A stretch of 64,000 nucleotides of DNA from Saprospiraceae bacterium (GTDB lineage Bacteria > Bacteroidota > Bacteroidia > Chitinophagales > Saprospiraceae). Every line of letters begins with the position of its first letter. Position 1 is the first letter of the stretch. Below the pieces are notes generated by a model. The model was not told the DNA's origin. It made no database searches and worked only from the letters and a program-made list of their open reading frames with translations. A program made the translations under genes and the position numbers. This document shows, in pieces, positions 27,667-38,093 of this stretch. The stretch lies in contig JADLDL010000375.1 in NCBI GenBank assembly GCA_020846655.1, positions 1 to 64,000 on the forward strand, written 5' to 3'.

Positions 27667-28646
27667 GATTTCGATTTTATCCAATAGCTGTGCAGCCAAT
27701 CCCAGGTGTCGCGCAGGGTTTCTTCCAGCGGCCGGGGTTGGTACTGCAACTGTTGTGTGGCTTTTGCGTGTGAAACCTTGGGGTGCCCGCCCTGCACGTG
27801 CGCTATAGATTCGCGGGTGAACAGCGGCTCTGTTCCGCTGAGTCGGCTCCAGGCGGCCACGGCCGGAACCAGTGCGTGCAAGAGCCAGAAAGGAACACTT
27901 CTGGTGGGCATGCGCCGGCCGGTGATGTGGCCCAACATGGCGGCTATGTCCAAAATTCGGGCATAGTGGCCCGACAACAGATAGGCTTCTCCCGGAATCG
28001 CCTGGGTCATGGCCGCCACGGCTGCTTGCGCCACATCGCGGTTGTCTACCCAATCGTAACCACCGGGGGTAAGCACCGGGATCTTGCCCTGCCACAAATC
28101 AAGCAACATCTTCCCTTGCAGGGAGGGCTTGGTGTCCCAGGGGCCCAGGACGGCTGTTGGGTTCAGGCAAACGGTTTCCAAGGCACCGGGCTGGTTGGCC
28201 GCCAATACCAGGGCCTGCGCATTGGCTTTGCTGCGCTCATACGGAAATGCGGTGGCAGGCGGCGCCGATTCGTCGAAAGGCAGGTGCCGGGGCACCACGG
28301 CATAGGCATGTGCCGAACTAAAATGCACCAGGCGTTGCACGCCTTGCTTGCGGCAAGCCGCGATCACCCGCCGGGTGCCGTCCACGTTGATCTCCTGTAA
28401 GCGTTGCTCCGGAATACTGCCGATGCTAATTTGGCCGGCCAGGTGGAACACCATTTGGGCGCCGGCGCACAGTCGGTCCAAACTGTCAGGGTCTTGCAAA
28501 TCGCCCAAGACTGGCTCGAGCGGCAAATGCTGCAACCCCAGGCAAGGTTGTCGCACGAATATCCTGACATTATGACCCTCTGTTACCAAATGGCGACATA
28601 CTGCGGCGCCAATATGGCCGCTGGCGCCGGTGATTGCCACGTTCAT
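27663..28646 (-). CDS. NAD-dependent epimerase/dehydratase (extended SDR; 3-beta-HSD/HpnA-like)
   Basis: MNVAITGASGHIGAAVCRHL (GxxGxxG), HFSSAHAYA, YERSKA (YxxxK). Confidence 0.85.
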   Translation of the reverse strand: MNVAITGASGHIGAAVCRHLVTEGHNVRIFVRQPCLGLQHLPLEPVLGDLQDPDSLDRLCAGAQMVFHLAGQISIGSIPEQRLQEINVDGTRRVIAACRKQGVQRLVHFSSAHAYAVVPRHLPFDESAPPATAFPYERSKANAQALVLAANQPGALETVCLNPTAVLGPWDTKPSLQGKMLLDLWQGKIPVLTPGGYDWVDNRDVAQAAVAAMTQAIPGEAYLLSGHYARILDIAAMLGHITGRRMPTRSVPFWLLHALVPAVAAWSRLSGTEPLFTRESIAHVQGGHPKVSHAKATQQLQYQPRPLEETLRDTWDWLHSYWIKSKS

Positions 28647-28763
28647 GCCAGTAAAGGTAAAGCAGGAATGATTTTTGTACAGGCATTCTTGGTGGCATTT
28701 TCTAGAAAGCCTATTATTGTCCTGTCATCTATTCCGCTAATCCGCCCGGCTACTGAGTTGTCT

Positions 28764-30236
28764 ATGCCGATCAAAATACACTTCAGCGTCCTTATGGATA
28801 TCCAGCACGGGCTTACCGACCAGTTTTGCCGCCGGAAGTTCAATGTTATCATTTGGGGGCTCCTGCTATTTCTGCTCCCGCTTCGGCTGAACGCTCAACA
28901 AGCCCTGGAATTTGCCATTGCAGGGCAGCATTACCGGACGCAATTTTCCTGGGTACTCAAACACGTCAATACAGAATACCGGGCCAAACCGGCTTTTGTG
29001 CTCGACCGGGCAAAAAACGCCAATTTTGACCTGATTGTCTCTTTTTCGTTTGACAACGACTCCCTCCCGGTTGATAAAAATGTGGTCTGGGGCTTTCAGT
29101 TCAGGGAAACAGGCGGTTTGATTCTGCCAGCCAGCAACGCAAAAAGATCCAGGAGTGCCAAGCAATTTCAGCGCTTTACTGCCACCGGTGTTGGTAATGC
29201 CGGCCTCACCATTGTCCCAATGGTTTGGAAAATTGGGGGCGGCGGCATGGAAGTACTCAGCCAAGGCAACCCGGTTCCAATGAATTTTAGTTTTGTGGAA
29301 AACCCCTTGGGGGGTGACAACGGGCTGGCGAATCCGCTTCCGAATGCCGGCGCCAACCAGGTCAGGACTGATAGCCAGGCAGCGACGCCGACGCCAGTGC
29401 CGGGCGGAAATACAGAAGACGAAGCACAAGCCTATGCCGTGGCCAAAAGCGAGCCGGATACCCTGCGAAAAATTAAGGCACTCATTGACTTTGTGGACAA
29501 ATTTGCCGAAGCCAAACCCGGCTCGCCCCTGGTGGCCAAGGCCATAAAAGACATCCCGCTGCGCGCCAGCATACCGGAAAAAAAAGGTGGCAATACCTAC
29601 ACCTACACCTTGAATTACGCCGTAAACCCTGTTGTTGACACCTCTCATGTGCGCGGCTGGCAATGGCGTTTGTCGCAAGGCCAGTCGGGTAAATACCAAT
29701 TGGTGCTCACCGACCTGAAGGATTCGGTACATTCGTTTCGAATTGCCGACTTGGGAAAAAATGCCCCGTTTAACCGGCCTAGGGATTTAAAGCCCCTGGA
29801 GCGGGTACTTATCCGGTATTTGGGTGAAACATCCGATTCGTTTCGGGTGCAAGCCAGCGGCGGAAATGCTCCGTTTATCGTTTTCTTGTCTCAAAACGGA
29901 TACACGAAAGAGCGTTATATCATTGAAAAAACCGACCAGATCTGGACTTTTGCCAAAGATGTGTGCCAGCAGTGCGGCAACGGGCCACACACACTGGAGG
30001 TATATGAAAATGATTTGAGTACCTTGTTACTGCGGGAGCCAGATGCCGTCCACATCCAAAAACTAACCACCTGGATGTTGGTGTTGGGCGCTGTCGGCTT
30101 GGCTTTTGCCGCCTGGCTGTTGCTGGTTTGGTTTCCGAAATTCTGGAAACGGTACCGGTATGTTCAAAAACTGCGGGATATTGAGCAATGGGAGGAGAAA
30201 GAAGCCCGGGAGTCGGGCCGAAACCGGCGGCGCTAA
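28764..30236 (+). CDS. uncharacterised exported protein with C-terminal TM anchor and basic tail
   Basis: Signal sequence (FNVIIWGLLLFLLPLRLNAQ), C-terminal helix LTTWMLVLGAVGLAFAAWLLLVWF, charged tail. No family recognised. First gene of the operon with the next two. Confidence 0.7.
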   Translation: MPIKIHFSVLMDIQHGLTDQFCRRKFNVIIWGLLLFLLPLRLNAQQALEFAIAGQHYRTQFSWVLKHVNTEYRAKPAFVLDRAKNANFDLIVSFSFDNDSLPVDKNVVWGFQFRETGGLILPASNAKRSRSAKQFQRFTATGVGNAGLTIVPMVWKIGGGGMEVLSQGNPVPMNFSFVENPLGGDNGLANPLPNAGANQVRTDSQAATPTPVPGGNTEDEAQAYAVAKSEPDTLRKIKALIDFVDKFAEAKPGSPLVAKAIKDIPLRASIPEKKGGNTYTYTLNYAVNPVVDTSHVRGWQWRLSQGQSGKYQLVLTDLKDSVHSFRIADLGKNAPFNRPRDLKPLERVLIRYLGETSDSFRVQASGGNAPFIVFLSQNGYTKERYIIEKTDQIWTFAKDVCQQCGNGPHTLEVYENDLSTLLLREPDAVHIQKLTTWMLVLGAVGLAFAAWLLLVWFPKFWKRYRYVQKLRDIEQWEEKEARESGRNRRR

Positions 30237-30278
30237 TGGCATATTTATTGCCCGGATACCGATTAAGCAAACGAATTA

Positions 30279-32312
30279 ATGAAAACGAGCAATCACGTGT
30301 TTTTCCCCAAACGCATCCCGGCACTGGTATTCCTGCTACTTGGATTACTGGGGCCCTCGCTAGGGCGGGCACAGGCCTGTTTCAGCATCAATACAAGCAA
30401 GTCGCGCCTTGAATTAAGCCCGAGCCTGAGTGTTCAACTACCCGACGAGGGAGATACGCTAAAAATACCCTGCACCAGGCGAATTGAAAACCTGAGTATC
30501 GTACTTGATTTTCAAAGCAATACAGAAAAATATTTTGAAGATTCAACACAATTGGTAGCGACCTTGCTCCAAAATGGTTTTACGTATGTCTTGGTCTACG
30601 ACAAAGCCGCCAACACCTTCAAAATACCTTCCAACCAACCCGATTTGGATGCGGGCTCCTACAGCCTCACTATTTCTTCGGCAGCCTGCGCCCCTTTTGG
30701 CGTTGTTTGCGGGAATTGTATTCCAACCTACACCTTTTTTATTGTGTTCAGCCAGGCGCAGGTCAACCTGACGATTCAGACGAATCCGAGTCCTCCCATC
30801 TTGAAGTGTGTGCCCGGCAATGTGGTGACCCTGACGGGGTCGCCATTGCCCCACGACAAGTTCTCTGCCCAATGGTTCAAGTTTACGAACAACCTGTTTG
30901 TGCCGATTCCAGGTGCCACCAGCACAGAGTATAAAGCCAACCTTGCAGGGGTTTATCAATATAAAATTACCGGCCCTGTGGGCTGCACCGGTGCTGAACT
31001 GGCTACCGTAAATCCTCCACAAATGCCGATATTGAGTATTGCGCCCAATCCGCAGACCTTGGAGGCTTGCACGCAGGCCATCACGGGTGTTTCAGTAGAA
31101 AATTTCGGCACTTCGGTGTCCAACCTGAGTTATGCCTGGACGGCGCTAAATGGCGGCGACATCCAAAGCGGCGCCAACACGAGTAGTCCGGTTGTTCGCA
31201 GTGCCGGCGTGTATTCCCTGGTCGTGACGCGCAACGACAACAGCTGCGCCGCCGTGGGGCAATTGAAAATGGAGGCGGGCGCGATCCCGTTGCTTTCGGT
31301 CAAAATCATTAGCAGCGGCGGGAACATTCAGTTGGATTGCCTGACAAAAGAAATCCAATTGAATGCCGTAGCCGAGCTTTCCTCCGGTGCGCCGCAGTTT
31401 ACCTACGCCTGGTCGGAAGGGTCCAGTTCAAGTTCTATCGTAGTCAACACACCGGGCACCTACAACGTAACCGTTACGGCGACCGACATTGGCTGCCAGC
31501 GGTCCAGTAGCACCCAAATTTCACAACTTATGACCCTGCCGGCCTTGCAAATCACCAGTTCGAAGGACACTGTTTGTCCCAACCAAAGTGTTACGCTGAC
31601 GGCTTCCACGAATATCCCGACGCCTGCCTACAAATGGAACGACAACAGCGGCAACAAAACCCAGGTCGTGTACCCTACCAATCTGGGCCCGAATACCTAT
31701 GGTGTCACCATTACTGATTTGCAATCCGGTTGTACCAATGCGGGTAGCAAAATTATTGTTTTGGAGCCTACACCCTTCGTCGCGTGCAATGCATTCAGCC
31801 AGACGATCTATGATGGAGATCCGCTCAGCCTGGACTGCCAGGCATCTAACGGCTTACTCATTTGGGCAAGTAATGTGGTCAATGTATCCGGCGTGCCGCC
31901 CTCCGGGGAAGGCGCTATCCAGGATCAGCCATATGGTTTGTTTGACGACCGGGCGCCTGGCATGGTTCAATTTTATTTGTACAGTCAAAACCCGGGTTGC
32001 ACCAGTGACCGGGTGGAAGTGAACGTGCAAATTTTGCCGGATGCCGACCAAAATATTTATATCCCAGAGTTGATTACGCCGAATGGCGACGGTTTGAACG
32101 ACAGTTGGAATATTATTTTGCCGGGCGGCGCCAGTCCACCGGAAAACTACCTGCTCTCGGTATTCAACCGGTATGGCTCGCAGGTTTTCACCGGCAATTT
32201 GAGCGTTTTGTTTAACGCCGATGATTATCCGGACGGTTCATACTACTATATCCTGACCCCCCCGGATGGCCAAACCATCCGGGGGGCAGTTACGATTCTC
32301 CGCCGGCAATAA
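30279..32312 (+). CDS. surface protein with gliding-motility-associated C-terminal (CHU_C, T9SS type B) domain
   Basis: C-terminus YIPELITPNGDGLNDSWNIILP...YLLSVFNRYGSQVFTG...YPDGSYYYILTPPDGQTIRGAVTILR; Ig/PKD-like repeats upstream. Confidence 0.88.
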   Translation: MKTSNHVFFPKRIPALVFLLLGLLGPSLGRAQACFSINTSKSRLELSPSLSVQLPDEGDTLKIPCTRRIENLSIVLDFQSNTEKYFEDSTQLVATLLQNGFTYVLVYDKAANTFKIPSNQPDLDAGSYSLTISSAACAPFGVVCGNCIPTYTFFIVFSQAQVNLTIQTNPSPPILKCVPGNVVTLTGSPLPHDKFSAQWFKFTNNLFVPIPGATSTEYKANLAGVYQYKITGPVGCTGAELATVNPPQMPILSIAPNPQTLEACTQAITGVSVENFGTSVSNLSYAWTALNGGDIQSGANTSSPVVRSAGVYSLVVTRNDNSCAAVGQLKMEAGAIPLLSVKIISSGGNIQLDCLTKEIQLNAVAELSSGAPQFTYAWSEGSSSSSIVVNTPGTYNVTVTATDIGCQRSSSTQISQLMTLPALQITSSKDTVCPNQSVTLTASTNIPTPAYKWNDNSGNKTQVVYPTNLGPNTYGVTITDLQSGCTNAGSKIIVLEPTPFVACNAFSQTIYDGDPLSLDCQASNGLLIWASNVVNVSGVPPSGEGAIQDQPYGLFDDRAPGMVQFYLYSQNPGCTSDRVEVNVQILPDADQNIYIPELITPNGDGLNDSWNIILPGGASPPENYLLSVFNRYGSQVFTGNLSVLFNADDYPDGSYYYILTPPDGQTIRGAVTILRRQ

Positions 32313-32333
32313 TGCATTCCAGGCAACTCAAGC

Positions 32334-34316
32334 ATGATACGAATTTTCCCACCGATACCGATTTTAATAGGCATTTTGGCCAGCGCTACCCTGCTGCCTG
32401 CCCAGCAAATTCCCTTTTTAAACCAATATACCTGGGATGCCCGCTTGTTCAATCCGGCGAGTCAGGGCGCCGACAACCAGGGTGAAATTACCGCCGTATA
32501 CCGCACCCAATTCCATGACCTTGATAAAAGTATTCGCCCCAGCACCTATTTGTTACACGCCGATGTTTCGCCGTTTTTAGGAAAAAAAACCGGATTAGGC
32601 TTTCAGGTTATGGGGGATAAAACCCACATTCTCAAACGAATGCAGGCCACAGGTTTTTTTGGATATCACTTGGTGGAAAATGAAAAATTGCGCTTTTCGC
32701 TCGGCGCTATGGCCAGTTTCATGAACCAACAATTCGATTTCGATCAAATTCGCGTCAGCGACCCCCTCGATCTGCTGTATTTCAATGGTCAGGTAGATGC
32801 CAAGCGATTCGACGGTGGTCCGGGCATGTCGTTGGTGTACCAGGCCGAAGGAGGCTCAGCCATGAGCCTCGATGTCGCTGTGCCACAACTGTTTAGTAAT
32901 GATGTCAAAATAGCCGGCGCTGACGCATCCGTCAAACAACCGGCAGTATATGGCTTGGTGCCGCATTTTTTAGCCAATGTCCGTTTTTTGTACCAGGGAC
33001 GGGATTTTGCAGTAGAACCCAATGCTGCTTTTCGCTTGCTCAGCGGCGATAGGCCCTTGCAGACCGGTATTTTTGACCTCAACCTGAATGCCTACTTTTT
33101 AAAAAATAACTTGCTCATGGTTGGAGCAGGGCTGCGTACCGGCAAGGGTGGATTTCACGTACAACTCGGCGTTGCGCCGACGCCGGCATTTCGCCTGAAA
33201 TTCACGGCTGAACAACACAGCGTGTTGGGCGCCAGTTATGAAATTGGCTTGCAATATGTTTTCGAAAAAGCAGCAGCAGCAACGGTGGCCGTACTTCCGC
33301 CCGCCGACAATACGTCGGACTTTATCGCCAGAATGTACGAAGAATCGAAACGCTTGAACATGGCGATCAATGTGGAACTGGAACTCATCCGGAGCCGGCA
33401 AAACCAGATTCAAGGTGCCATCGAACGGGGAACAGACGCGACCAAACGAAGAGAAAAAGGAGCCTATGCCAGTCAATGCGCCGAACTGATCAGTCAATCG
33501 AACCGGGAGATCGTGCAGGTGGAACAAACGATCAGCGAATTGGAACAACGCTACCTCCAGGGGGAAAAACTGCTTCAGGAAAAACAGGCTAAAGCCGAAC
33601 TACTCCCGCCTGGCGCCCAAAACGGCCTGGTGGCTACCGCCGAATTGCGCAACGCTGCCCTACGCCAACTGGAAGAAATCAAAACCATTCAAGCCCTGCT
33701 CACCGAACGCTGCATGGCCTTGCAACCTGGCACCTCCGAGATGGCCTGCCTGCGCGCCGGAGACAGGGATTGCGTCCAGGATTTGTTTGCTGAGGCGCTG
33801 GCTGCCATGTCGGACAAGCCGAACAACCTGTTTCCATTACAGGTTGCTACCGATGGCCCGGTTGCAAGCGTCACCTACCGATACCCCGATGATGCCGAGG
33901 CATATGTACTCAGCCCGGAATTGCGCCGGCTGGCAGAACATATTGTTTCCCGGATGCGCCAACTGGATCGGCAGGGCGCCGAATCCTTTTCCCTCCAGTT
34001 GGTGACGGAATTGCAGGAGGACCAAAACACCCTGGGCTTTGCGCCGGGCTTGACGTACTCGGGCGATTTGGACGCGGATTTGGCGGCTTACGCCCTCATA
34101 GACAACGAAACAGGCACCCGAACGGACAAGCAACTGGCGCCTGCCAAAGATGCAGCCCTCAGCCTCGAAGAACTGGCTGCGCTAAAACTGGCTGCCTTAC
34201 GCCAATACCTGATCGGCCTTGGAGTGCCGGCTTCCCTGATCACCGGCACTATTCGCTACAACCACAGCGATATTATCTACCGGGAGGAAACCAACCTGAT
34301 CCTACAAATAAAATAA
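32334..34316 (+). CDS. PorP/SprF family barrel fused to coiled-coil and OmpA-like C-terminal region
   Basis: N-terminus PFLNQYTWDARLFNPASQGADNQGEITAVYRTQF typical of PorP/SprF; residues about 330-450 coiled-coil; C-terminus LAALRQYLIGLGVPASLITGTIRYN resembles the OmpA-like signature. Confidence 0.75.
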   Translation: MIRIFPPIPILIGILASATLLPAQQIPFLNQYTWDARLFNPASQGADNQGEITAVYRTQFHDLDKSIRPSTYLLHADVSPFLGKKTGLGFQVMGDKTHILKRMQATGFFGYHLVENEKLRFSLGAMASFMNQQFDFDQIRVSDPLDLLYFNGQVDAKRFDGGPGMSLVYQAEGGSAMSLDVAVPQLFSNDVKIAGADASVKQPAVYGLVPHFLANVRFLYQGRDFAVEPNAAFRLLSGDRPLQTGIFDLNLNAYFLKNNLLMVGAGLRTGKGGFHVQLGVAPTPAFRLKFTAEQHSVLGASYEIGLQYVFEKAAAATVAVLPPADNTSDFIARMYEESKRLNMAINVELELIRSRQNQIQGAIERGTDATKRREKGAYASQCAELISQSNREIVQVEQTISELEQRYLQGEKLLQEKQAKAELLPPGAQNGLVATAELRNAALRQLEEIKTIQALLTERCMALQPGTSEMACLRAGDRDCVQDLFAEALAAMSDKPNNLFPLQVATDGPVASVTYRYPDDAEAYVLSPELRRLAEHIVSRMRQLDRQGAESFSLQLVTELQEDQNTLGFAPGLTYSGDLDADLAAYALIDNETGTRTDKQLAPAKDAALSLEELAALKLAALRQYLIGLGVPASLITGTIRYNHSDIIYREETNLILQIK

Positions 34317-34451
34317 TTCTCCTATGGGAAGATGCGCTTAGCAATTGGTGCGGCAGCAAAATTCTTTACTTTTACGGCTCTTTACCTCAAATCGTAATAC
34401 GCCCCCTACCCTGCCCGACGGAGTTGTGTTCACCAAATTTTACCAAGCTGT

Positions 34452-36794
34452 ATGCGTACACCTCTTACCCTCCTGTCCATTCTCCTGGCCACCGCCCTTT
34501 TCGCTCAAAATGCTGTTATCCAAGGAACTGTAAAAGATATTGCCAACGGCGAAGCCCTGGTTGGCGTGTCGGTACGCGCCGGCAGTATCGGCGCCATTTC
34601 CGATATCGATGGCGCATTCCGGTTTGAACTGCCGGCGGGCAATTACGAAATCACGTTCACCTACACCGGCTATGAAGACCGGAAACAAGCCGTACACCTG
34701 GTCGCCGGCGAAACGCATGTATTGGCGATGCAATTGGGGGATGCCGACAATTTACTGCAACAGGCAACCGTGACGGCAGGAAAATTTGAAAAACCCCTGG
34801 GCGAGGTGACGGTGTCGCTGGATGTGCTCAAGCCGCGCTTGTTGGAAAATATCAATGCCTCGCAGGTTGATGAATCGCTGGTGAAAATCCCCGGCGTCAG
34901 TATTATCGACGGGCAGGCGAGTATCCGGGGTGGCGCGGGCTTTTCTTATGGCGCCGGCACCCGGGTATTGATCCTGGTCGACGATATGCCGGCGATGCAG
35001 GTAGATGCCGGCCTGCCCAACTGGAGCGATTTCCCGGTCGAAAACATTAGCCAAATCGAAGTGCTCAAAGGGGCTGCCTCTGCGCTATACGGTTCCTCGG
35101 CCATGAACGGGATTATTAACATCCGGACTGGGTTTGCCAAAGACAAACCGGAAACCAGTGCCGCCGTATTTAGTCAGGTATGGGGCAATCCCAAAGAAGA
35201 AGACGACTACCACCCCGGCAAAGAAGGGCAAAAGATAAACCGGAAATGGTGGGGTAGCGATACCTCCTACATCCTGATGCCCATCGAAACCGGCTATAGT
35301 TTTTGCCACAAACGCAAGGCCGGCAAATTGGACATGGTATTCGGTTCGTACGGCTTGTATCGCGATAGCTACAACAAGGATACGTACAGCCGGTACATGC
35401 GCGTTACACCCAATTTTCGGTACCGCTTCTCTGATCGGCTCCTGGTTGGGTTGAACACCAATTTCAACTTCGGACGCAGTGGCTCCTTTTTTACCTGGAA
35501 CGATGATTCGGAAGGCACCTACACGCCGGGGCTTTCATCCGCCAGTTATACCAAAGGCCGTCTGCGGTTTACTGTCGACCCTTCAGTCCAGTATTTTGAC
35601 CGGGGCGGCAACCGCCACAAATTCCTGGGCCGCTATTTTTATGTGCACAACAACAACAGCGGCAACCAAAGCAACGACAGCCGGATGCTCTACGGCGAAT
35701 ACCAATACCAGCGCCCCATGGACAATATCGGCCTGGTGGCAACGGCTGGCGTGGTAGCCACCTACAGCACCATCGATGCCGAACTCTACAACAACGCCAA
35801 TTACAGCGCACAAAACTACGCGGGCTCCATCCAATTGGACTACAAGGCCTTTGACCGCCTCAACCTTTCCGGCGGCGTGCGTTACGAACGGAACATCCTG
35901 CACAGCCCGGAAATTATTCCGATTGATGGCGTGGAGGTGGATACCATCCCCAACGGGATTACCAAGGAAGGCAAACCCGTGTATCGGATCGGGGCCAACT
36001 ACCAGGCCGCAAAAGCCACTTTTTTCCGGGTCTCGTACGGCCAGGGGTATCGCTACCCGACGATCGCAGAGAAATTTATCCAAACAGACTTTGGCGTCGG
36101 CAATGTCATCCCGAACCCGCGACTGGTGTCGGAAACAGGCTGGACTGCCGAACTCGGCATGAAACAAGGCTTCGCGCTGGGCGATTGGCAAGGCTTTTTT
36201 GACCTGACCGGTTTTGTGTCGGAATACGAAAGTATGATGGAGTTTAACCTCGACCGGCTCGTGCCTTCCATCGCATTTAAATCCAAAAACATCGGCAACA
36301 CCCGGGTGACCGGCTGGGAGGCCTCGATTATGGGGCAAGGGAAAATAGGCAATGGCATGTTGTACCTGCTCACGGGGTACACCTCCATCGACCCGAAGTA
36401 CAAACTGGAAGATGGCGAAGTCTTCGACCCCGCCAAATACGGCCTGCCCACCGACGACAGTACCAATGTGCTGAAATACCGCTTCCGCCACACCTTCAAA
36501 TGCGACCTCGAATACGTGTGGCGCGGCCTGGGTGTGGGTGGTTCGTTTCAGTACAACAGCCACATGCAAAAAGTGGATGGGGTGTTCGAGTATTTTATTC
36601 CCGGCGTCCATACGTTCCGGACGGAACACAACAACGGTGCAAGAATTGTAGATATTCGGGTATCGCAGAAAATCGGCAATCACCTGAAGGTGAGTCTTTT
36701 GTGCGGCAATATTCTCAATGAAGTGTATTCGGTACGCCCGGCTTTGCTTGAAGGGCCGCGGAACTACACGCTCCGTTTGGACTGGAAAATTTGA
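34452..36794 (+). CDS. TonB-dependent receptor
   Basis: Signal peptide, CarboxypepD_reg-like NTD, plug ([35 protein letters not shown]), barrel. Confidence 0.92.
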   Translation: MRTPLTLLSILLATALFAQNAVIQGTVKDIANGEALVGVSVRAGSIGAISDIDGAFRFELPAGNYEITFTYTGYEDRKQAVHLVAGETHVLAMQLGDADNLLQQATVTAGKFEKPLGEVTVSLDVLKPRLLENINASQVDESLVKIPGVSIIDGQASIRGGAGFSYGAGTRVLILVDDMPAMQVDAGLPNWSDFPVENISQIEVLKGAASALYGSSAMNGIINIRTGFAKDKPETSAAVFSQVWGNPKEEDDYHPGKEGQKINRKWWGSDTSYILMPIETGYSFCHKRKAGKLDMVFGSYGLYRDSYNKDTYSRYMRVTPNFRYRFSDRLLVGLNTNFNFGRSGSFFTWNDDSEGTYTPGLSSASYTKGRLRFTVDPSVQYFDRGGNRHKFLGRYFYVHNNNSGNQSNDSRMLYGEYQYQRPMDNIGLVATAGVVATYSTIDAELYNNANYSAQNYAGSIQLDYKAFDRLNLSGGVRYERNILHSPEIIPIDGVEVDTIPNGITKEGKPVYRIGANYQAAKATFFRVSYGQGYRYPTIAEKFIQTDFGVGNVIPNPRLVSETGWTAELGMKQGFALGDWQGFFDLTGFVSEYESMMEFNLDRLVPSIAFKSKNIGNTRVTGWEASIMGQGKIGNGMLYLLTGYTSIDPKYKLEDGEVFDPAKYGLPTDDSTNVLKYRFRHTFKCDLEYVWRGLGVGGSFQYNSHMQKVDGVFEYFIPGVHTFRTEHNNGARIVDIRVSQKIGNHLKVSLLCGNILNEVYSVRPALLEGPRNYTLRLDWKI

Positions 36795-36799
36795 GAAAA

Positions 36800-36844
36800 G
36801 CGGGCGAAGGTTCTGTTGAAACTTTACCTTCGCCCGCCTTTTTT
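36800..36844 (+). terminator. intrinsic terminator downstream of the TonB receptor
   Basis: GCGGGCGAAGGT...ACCTTCGCCCGC followed by a T run. Confidence 0.88.
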
Positions 36845-36863
36845 AGTTATCAAATGCTTTGCC

Positions 36864-37430
36864 ATGATGCAGTGTCGGGTTCTTTATGTGACCGGTATTT
36901 TTTGTTCAATTTTACTGATTTTTTCCTGTGGGGCGCCGTCCAGTCCGCCTGCGGCTACCCAATCTGAAAAGGCGCCTTCTGCGGAACCCAGCGGCCTGCG
37001 TTTTCGGTTCAGCCAATTGGCGCCGCCCACGCCGGAGGAGTCGTCGGTCAATTGGTGCGATGGCCCTTTTGGCGAGCCCTTGGTGGTCAATGCCGAAAAG
37101 GAAAATATGCAGCGGCGTTATTTTTATTTGCCGCCGGGAGCGACCAAACTGGCAATCGGCCCGAGTGGTATCACCACGGCTTTTATGCTGAAGCCCGTTG
37201 CGCCGGAGGTGGTGGAAATTTATACCGGCAATAATTTCCCGCTTTGCCTGTCCATAGCCACCAATTTTTCTCCCCTGTCGGGCGGCGCGGTCGTGCAATA
37301 CCGAAACCACAAAAACGTCACGTTTTCGTTGGAATTAAAAAAGGAAAACGAGCACCTTATGGTGGTGGTTGAATTTCCAAAAGGCGCAAACTACGGCATG
37401 AGTGTTAATCCATGCGCGCCATGCAAGTAG
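36864..37430 (+). CDS. uncharacterised lipoprotein
   Basis: MMQCRVLYVTGIFCSILLIFSCGA lipobox. The track's 36816 start lies in the terminator stem, so 36864 is preferred. Confidence 0.65.
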   Translation: MMQCRVLYVTGIFCSILLIFSCGAPSSPPAATQSEKAPSAEPSGLRFRFSQLAPPTPEESSVNWCDGPFGEPLVVNAEKENMQRRYFYLPPGATKLAIGPSGITTAFMLKPVAPEVVEIYTGNNFPLCLSIATNFSPLSGGAVVQYRNHKNVTFSLELKKENEHLMVVVEFPKGANYGMSVNPCAPCK

Positions 37431-37441
37431 TCAAATTTATC

Positions 37442-37449
37442 TACATTTG
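37442..37449 (+). promoter_or_regulatory. -7 element (TACATTTG) for the 37473 gene
   Basis: Exact TAnnTTTG. Confidence 0.6.
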
Positions 37450-37472
37450 CGCTCCATTTTAAACAGACACCC

Positions 37473-38084
37473 ATGTTTACGATTAATATTTACCTGCGTT
37501 TTGCTCTGATGGCCGTCGGCATTATTGGCGGTATCGGACTCTGGTCCGCTTATGGCTTCTGGTACGGATTTCCCTTTTTGTTGACCGGCATTTTTCTCCT
37601 GATCGGGTACCTGATGTTGGGCACGATCATGTCGACCAATATGCTCCTGAGCCAAACCCGTTTTCACGAAGCGGAGCAGCGCCTGAAACTCACCCTTTTC
37701 CCGCGCATCCTGCTGGTAGGCTACAAGGGCGTGTATTACATGACACATGGCGCCCTGGCCTTGCAAAAGAAGGATTTCAATACGGGCGAAGTGTGGCTGA
37801 AACAGGCCTTGGAAGCCGGTTTGCCATCCGACAATGAACGTGGCGCGGCGATGTTACAACTGGCTATGATTTCGGCCTCCAAGAACAACAAAATGGCCGC
37901 CCAAAACTATATGGCCGACATCAAAAAACTCAACATCACGGAAAGTATGCTCAAAGAGCAAATCCGGGACTTGGAGAAACAACTCAAGCAGTTGGGGCAA
38001 TCCATGAACCCCAGCATGGTTGGCATGATGGGGCGCGGCGGATTCCGCCCGGGTGGCAAACGCCGGATGCCAAAAATGAAGTAA
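37473..38084 (+). CDS. uncharacterised membrane protein
   Basis: Two N-terminal TM segments; TAnnTTTG promoter 24 bp upstream. Confidence 0.7.
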   Translation: MFTINIYLRFALMAVGIIGGIGLWSAYGFWYGFPFLLTGIFLLIGYLMLGTIMSTNMLLSQTRFHEAEQRLKLTLFPRILLVGYKGVYYMTHGALALQKKDFNTGEVWLKQALEAGLPSDNERGAAMLQLAMISASKNNKMAAQNYMADIKKLNITESMLKEQIRDLEKQLKQLGQSMNPSMVGMMGRGGFRPGGKRRMPKMK

Positions 38085-38093
38085 GGACCGGCC

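Noticed and set aside
27667-28095. N-terminal extension of the 394-aa ORF
   Set aside because: Out-of-frame overlap with the SDR gene; Arg/Gly/Pro-rich; the ATGA junction at 27663-27666 gives a natural start.
35583-36683. 366-aa minus-strand ORF
   Set aside because: Antisense to the TonB receptor barrel; no recognisable domain.
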